From Gammaproteobacteria bacterium (GTDB lineage: Bacteria; Pseudomonadota; Gammaproteobacteria; Ga0077536), in the NCBI GenBank assembly GCA_016209015.1, contig JACQWY010000026.1:47507-111506 (forward strand): 64,000 bases of DNA, read 5' to 3'. Each line of letters opens with the position of its first letter. Positions within the stretch are counted from its first letter, which is position 1. Positions 62,662 through 64,000 of the stretch are shown here, one piece after another. Below the pieces are notes generated by a model. That model made no database searches, was not told the origin of the DNA, and was given only the letters and a program-made list of their open reading frames with translations. The position numbers and the translations under genes are program-made.

Positions 62662-63864
62662 ATGATTCTGTCCGGGATCCGCGTGCTCGATTTCACGCAA
62701 TACCTCGCCGGCCCCACCGTCACGCGCCTGATGGCGGAGATGGGTGCCGAGATCGTCAAAGTGGAGCTCGCGCCGACGGGCGATCCCTCGCGCGGGCTGC
62801 CGTTCATCAAGGACCGGCGCAGCGGTTACTTCATCCAGCAGAACCGCGGCAAGCAGAGTCTGTGCGTCGACTGGACGAAGCCCGAGGGGCTCGCGCTGTT
62901 GAAAGAGCTCGCGGCGAAGGTCGACGTCGTCGTCGAGAACTCCGGGCCCGGCGTGATGGAGAAGCGCGGCCTCGATTACGCGGCGATCTCGAAGACGAAT
63001 CCGCGCGTCGTCATGGCCTCGATCTCCGCGTTCGGCCGCGTCAGCCCGCTCTCGCACAAGACGGGCTACGACTGGATCGCGCAGGCCTATGCCGGCGTGA
63101 TGCACATGACGGGGCCGAAGGACGGTCCGCCGCATCCGGTGGGTCTCGGCATCGCCGACACGAACTCCGGCGTGCACGCGTTCTCGGCGATCGGCTATGC
63201 GCTCTTCCACCGCGAGCGCACGGGTCAGGGCCAGTACCTCGACATTTCCATGATCGACTGCCTCTTCCACATGCACGAAGGCAACGTGCAGGGCCTCTCG
63301 CTCGGCCCCGACGGCTGGGAGCCGCACCGCTTCGGCAGTCACCACGAGCTCGTCTGTCCGGTCGGCGTGTTCAAGGGTCCGACGGGTTACATGGTGATCA
63401 TGGCGCTGCAGCCGCAGTGGAAGAACCTGTGCGAGGCGATGCAGCGCCCGGATCTGCTCGACGATCCGCGCTTCGCCGACAGCCCGTCGCGCGCGAAGAA
63501 CCAGGGCGCGCTCATTCCCATGATCGAAGCCTGGCTCGCGACGTTCGCGACGAACGAGGCGGCGATCGCGCGCCTCGAGGAATGCCGCGTGCCCTGCGCG
63601 CCGGTATTGAGCCCCGCGCAGGCCGAGGGCGAGGCCTATTACCGCGAACGCGGCACGCTGCGCACGACGCACGATCCCATTGCGGGCGACGTGAAGATCC
63701 CGGGCTTTCCTTTGCGTTTCTCCGCGCAGCCCGAGCTGCCGGAGCTCATTGCACCTACGCTCGGCCAGCACAACGGACGCGTGCTCGGTGAGCTGCTCGG
63801 ATATTCCGCGGAGCGGATCGCGGGGCTGGAGCAGGCGGGGGTGCTGGCGACGGGGGACAGATAG
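62662..63864 (+). CDS. Family III CoA-transferase, copy 2
   Basis: 400 residues from the ATG at 62662, with GGAGG upstream. It is closely related to the protein at 41233-42432 over its whole length: MILSGIRVLDFTQYLAGPTV, NRGKQSLCVDW, catalytic Asp166 in HPVGLGIADTNSG, and matching tails. Differences cluster around 165-180 and 215-235, which may alter the acyl substrate. No other metabolic gene adjoins it. The two copies are 21 kb apart and in the same direction. Confidence 0.9.
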   Translation: MILSGIRVLDFTQYLAGPTVTRLMAEMGAEIVKVELAPTGDPSRGLPFIKDRRSGYFIQQNRGKQSLCVDWTKPEGLALLKELAAKVDVVVENSGPGVMEKRGLDYAAISKTNPRVVMASISAFGRVSPLSHKTGYDWIAQAYAGVMHMTGPKDGPPHPVGLGIADTNSGVHAFSAIGYALFHRERTGQGQYLDISMIDCLFHMHEGNVQGLSLGPDGWEPHRFGSHHELVCPVGVFKGPTGYMVIMALQPQWKNLCEAMQRPDLLDDPRFADSPSRAKNQGALIPMIEAWLATFATNEAAIARLEECRVPCAPVLSPAQAEGEAYYRERGTLRTTHDPIAGDVKIPGFPLRFSAQPELPELIAPTLGQHNGRVLGELLGYSAERIAGLEQAGVLATGDR

Positions 63865-63957
63865 CGCCGGGTGCGCGCGATGATCCGCTACGAGGTCTCG
63901 ATGGCCGCCGCGCGCCCGGCCCGAACACGAACCTCGTTGCCGCGGGTGGATGACTGG

Positions 63958-63977
63958 GTCCCGGCCTGCGCCGGGAC
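63958..63977. repeat. Short palindrome near the window end
   Basis: GTCCCGGC-ctgc-GCCGGGAC, within ACTGGGTCCCGGCCTGCG. It resembles the ends of the 170-bp element at 54836 (ACTGGATTCC...) with G-for-A changes and may be one end of a similar element cut by the window edge. Bases 63865-64000 contain no gene that I can support. Confidence 0.5.
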
Positions 63978-64000
63978 GACACTTTCGCGAGGACGTGAAT

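Overview
The window is GC-rich, gene-dense Gram-negative DNA. The evidence for this is a type II secretion-like system with a secretin, c-type cytochromes, several PEP-CTERM exported proteins, CPA2 antiporter, LuxR/NarL regulators and two-component proteins, and mostly proteobacteria-like protein sequences. A gamma- or betaproteobacterium fits best; I cannot name a genus. No rRNA, tRNA, CRISPR array, transposase gene or prophage is visible.

Layout. 1-2.1 kb: the 3' end of a molybdate ABC-transporter ATPase gene (modC) and an orphan NarL-type response regulator. 2.3-33.3 kb, all on the minus strand: one large apparatus, read from 33.3 kb downward. It starts with a NarX-like sensor kinase, then GspG/F/E, four inner-membrane assembly proteins resembling PilM/N/O/P (GspL/M/C-like), a cohesin-tailed secretin and three more pseudopilins, nearly all with overlapping stop/start codons. 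After a 0.5 kb gap come two secreted multicopper-oxidase-like proteins and a roughly 3,400-residue surface protein (degenerate cupredoxins, Ig/SdrB-like modules, a beta-helix) that is split by a frameshift. Next are two small membrane proteins, two LolA-like periplasmic paralogues, a cytochrome c fused to a periplasmic-binding domain, and a SCO-type copper chaperone. My reading is that an atypical type II system exports copper proteins for extracellular oxidation or electron transfer. The precedent I know is Geobacter sulfurreducens, where an atypical type II system (OxpG) secretes the multicopper protein OmpB. The two oxidase genes carry complementary halves of the copper ligand set, which suggests a two-polypeptide trinuclear site.

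33.5-41 kb: lytic transglycosylase, HD-GYP response regulator with a downstream hybrid kinase, glycine-zipper/peptidoglycan-binding lipoprotein, cysteine synthase, and two small proteins. 41-51 kb: acyl-CoA and amide metabolism (family III CoA-transferase, amidase, AMP-forming ligase), a LuxR solo, a TrkA-type K+ channel, an MFS carrier, and a decayed divergent gene pair (cysA-like TOBE remnant and Fis-type HTH remnant). 51-55 kb: three PEP-CTERM genes, one with its signal peptide replaced by a repeat insertion. 55-64 kb: a small c-type cytochrome operon behind a four-copy 11-bp PmrA-like operator, a flavin-barrel/GAF/winged-helix pair, an AIM24-M48 protease pair, a CPA2 antiporter and a second CoA-transferase.

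Mobile-repeat content is notable. A family of multi-hairpin palindromic elements is present in five copies; two are identical over 136 bp and lie 50 kb apart, and three abut a stop codon. A second family has GGGCYGACGAAGGAAG terminal inverted repeats (two copies). A 170-bp element with 28-bp inverted ends is also present. These look like non-autonomous REP/MITE-like sequences.
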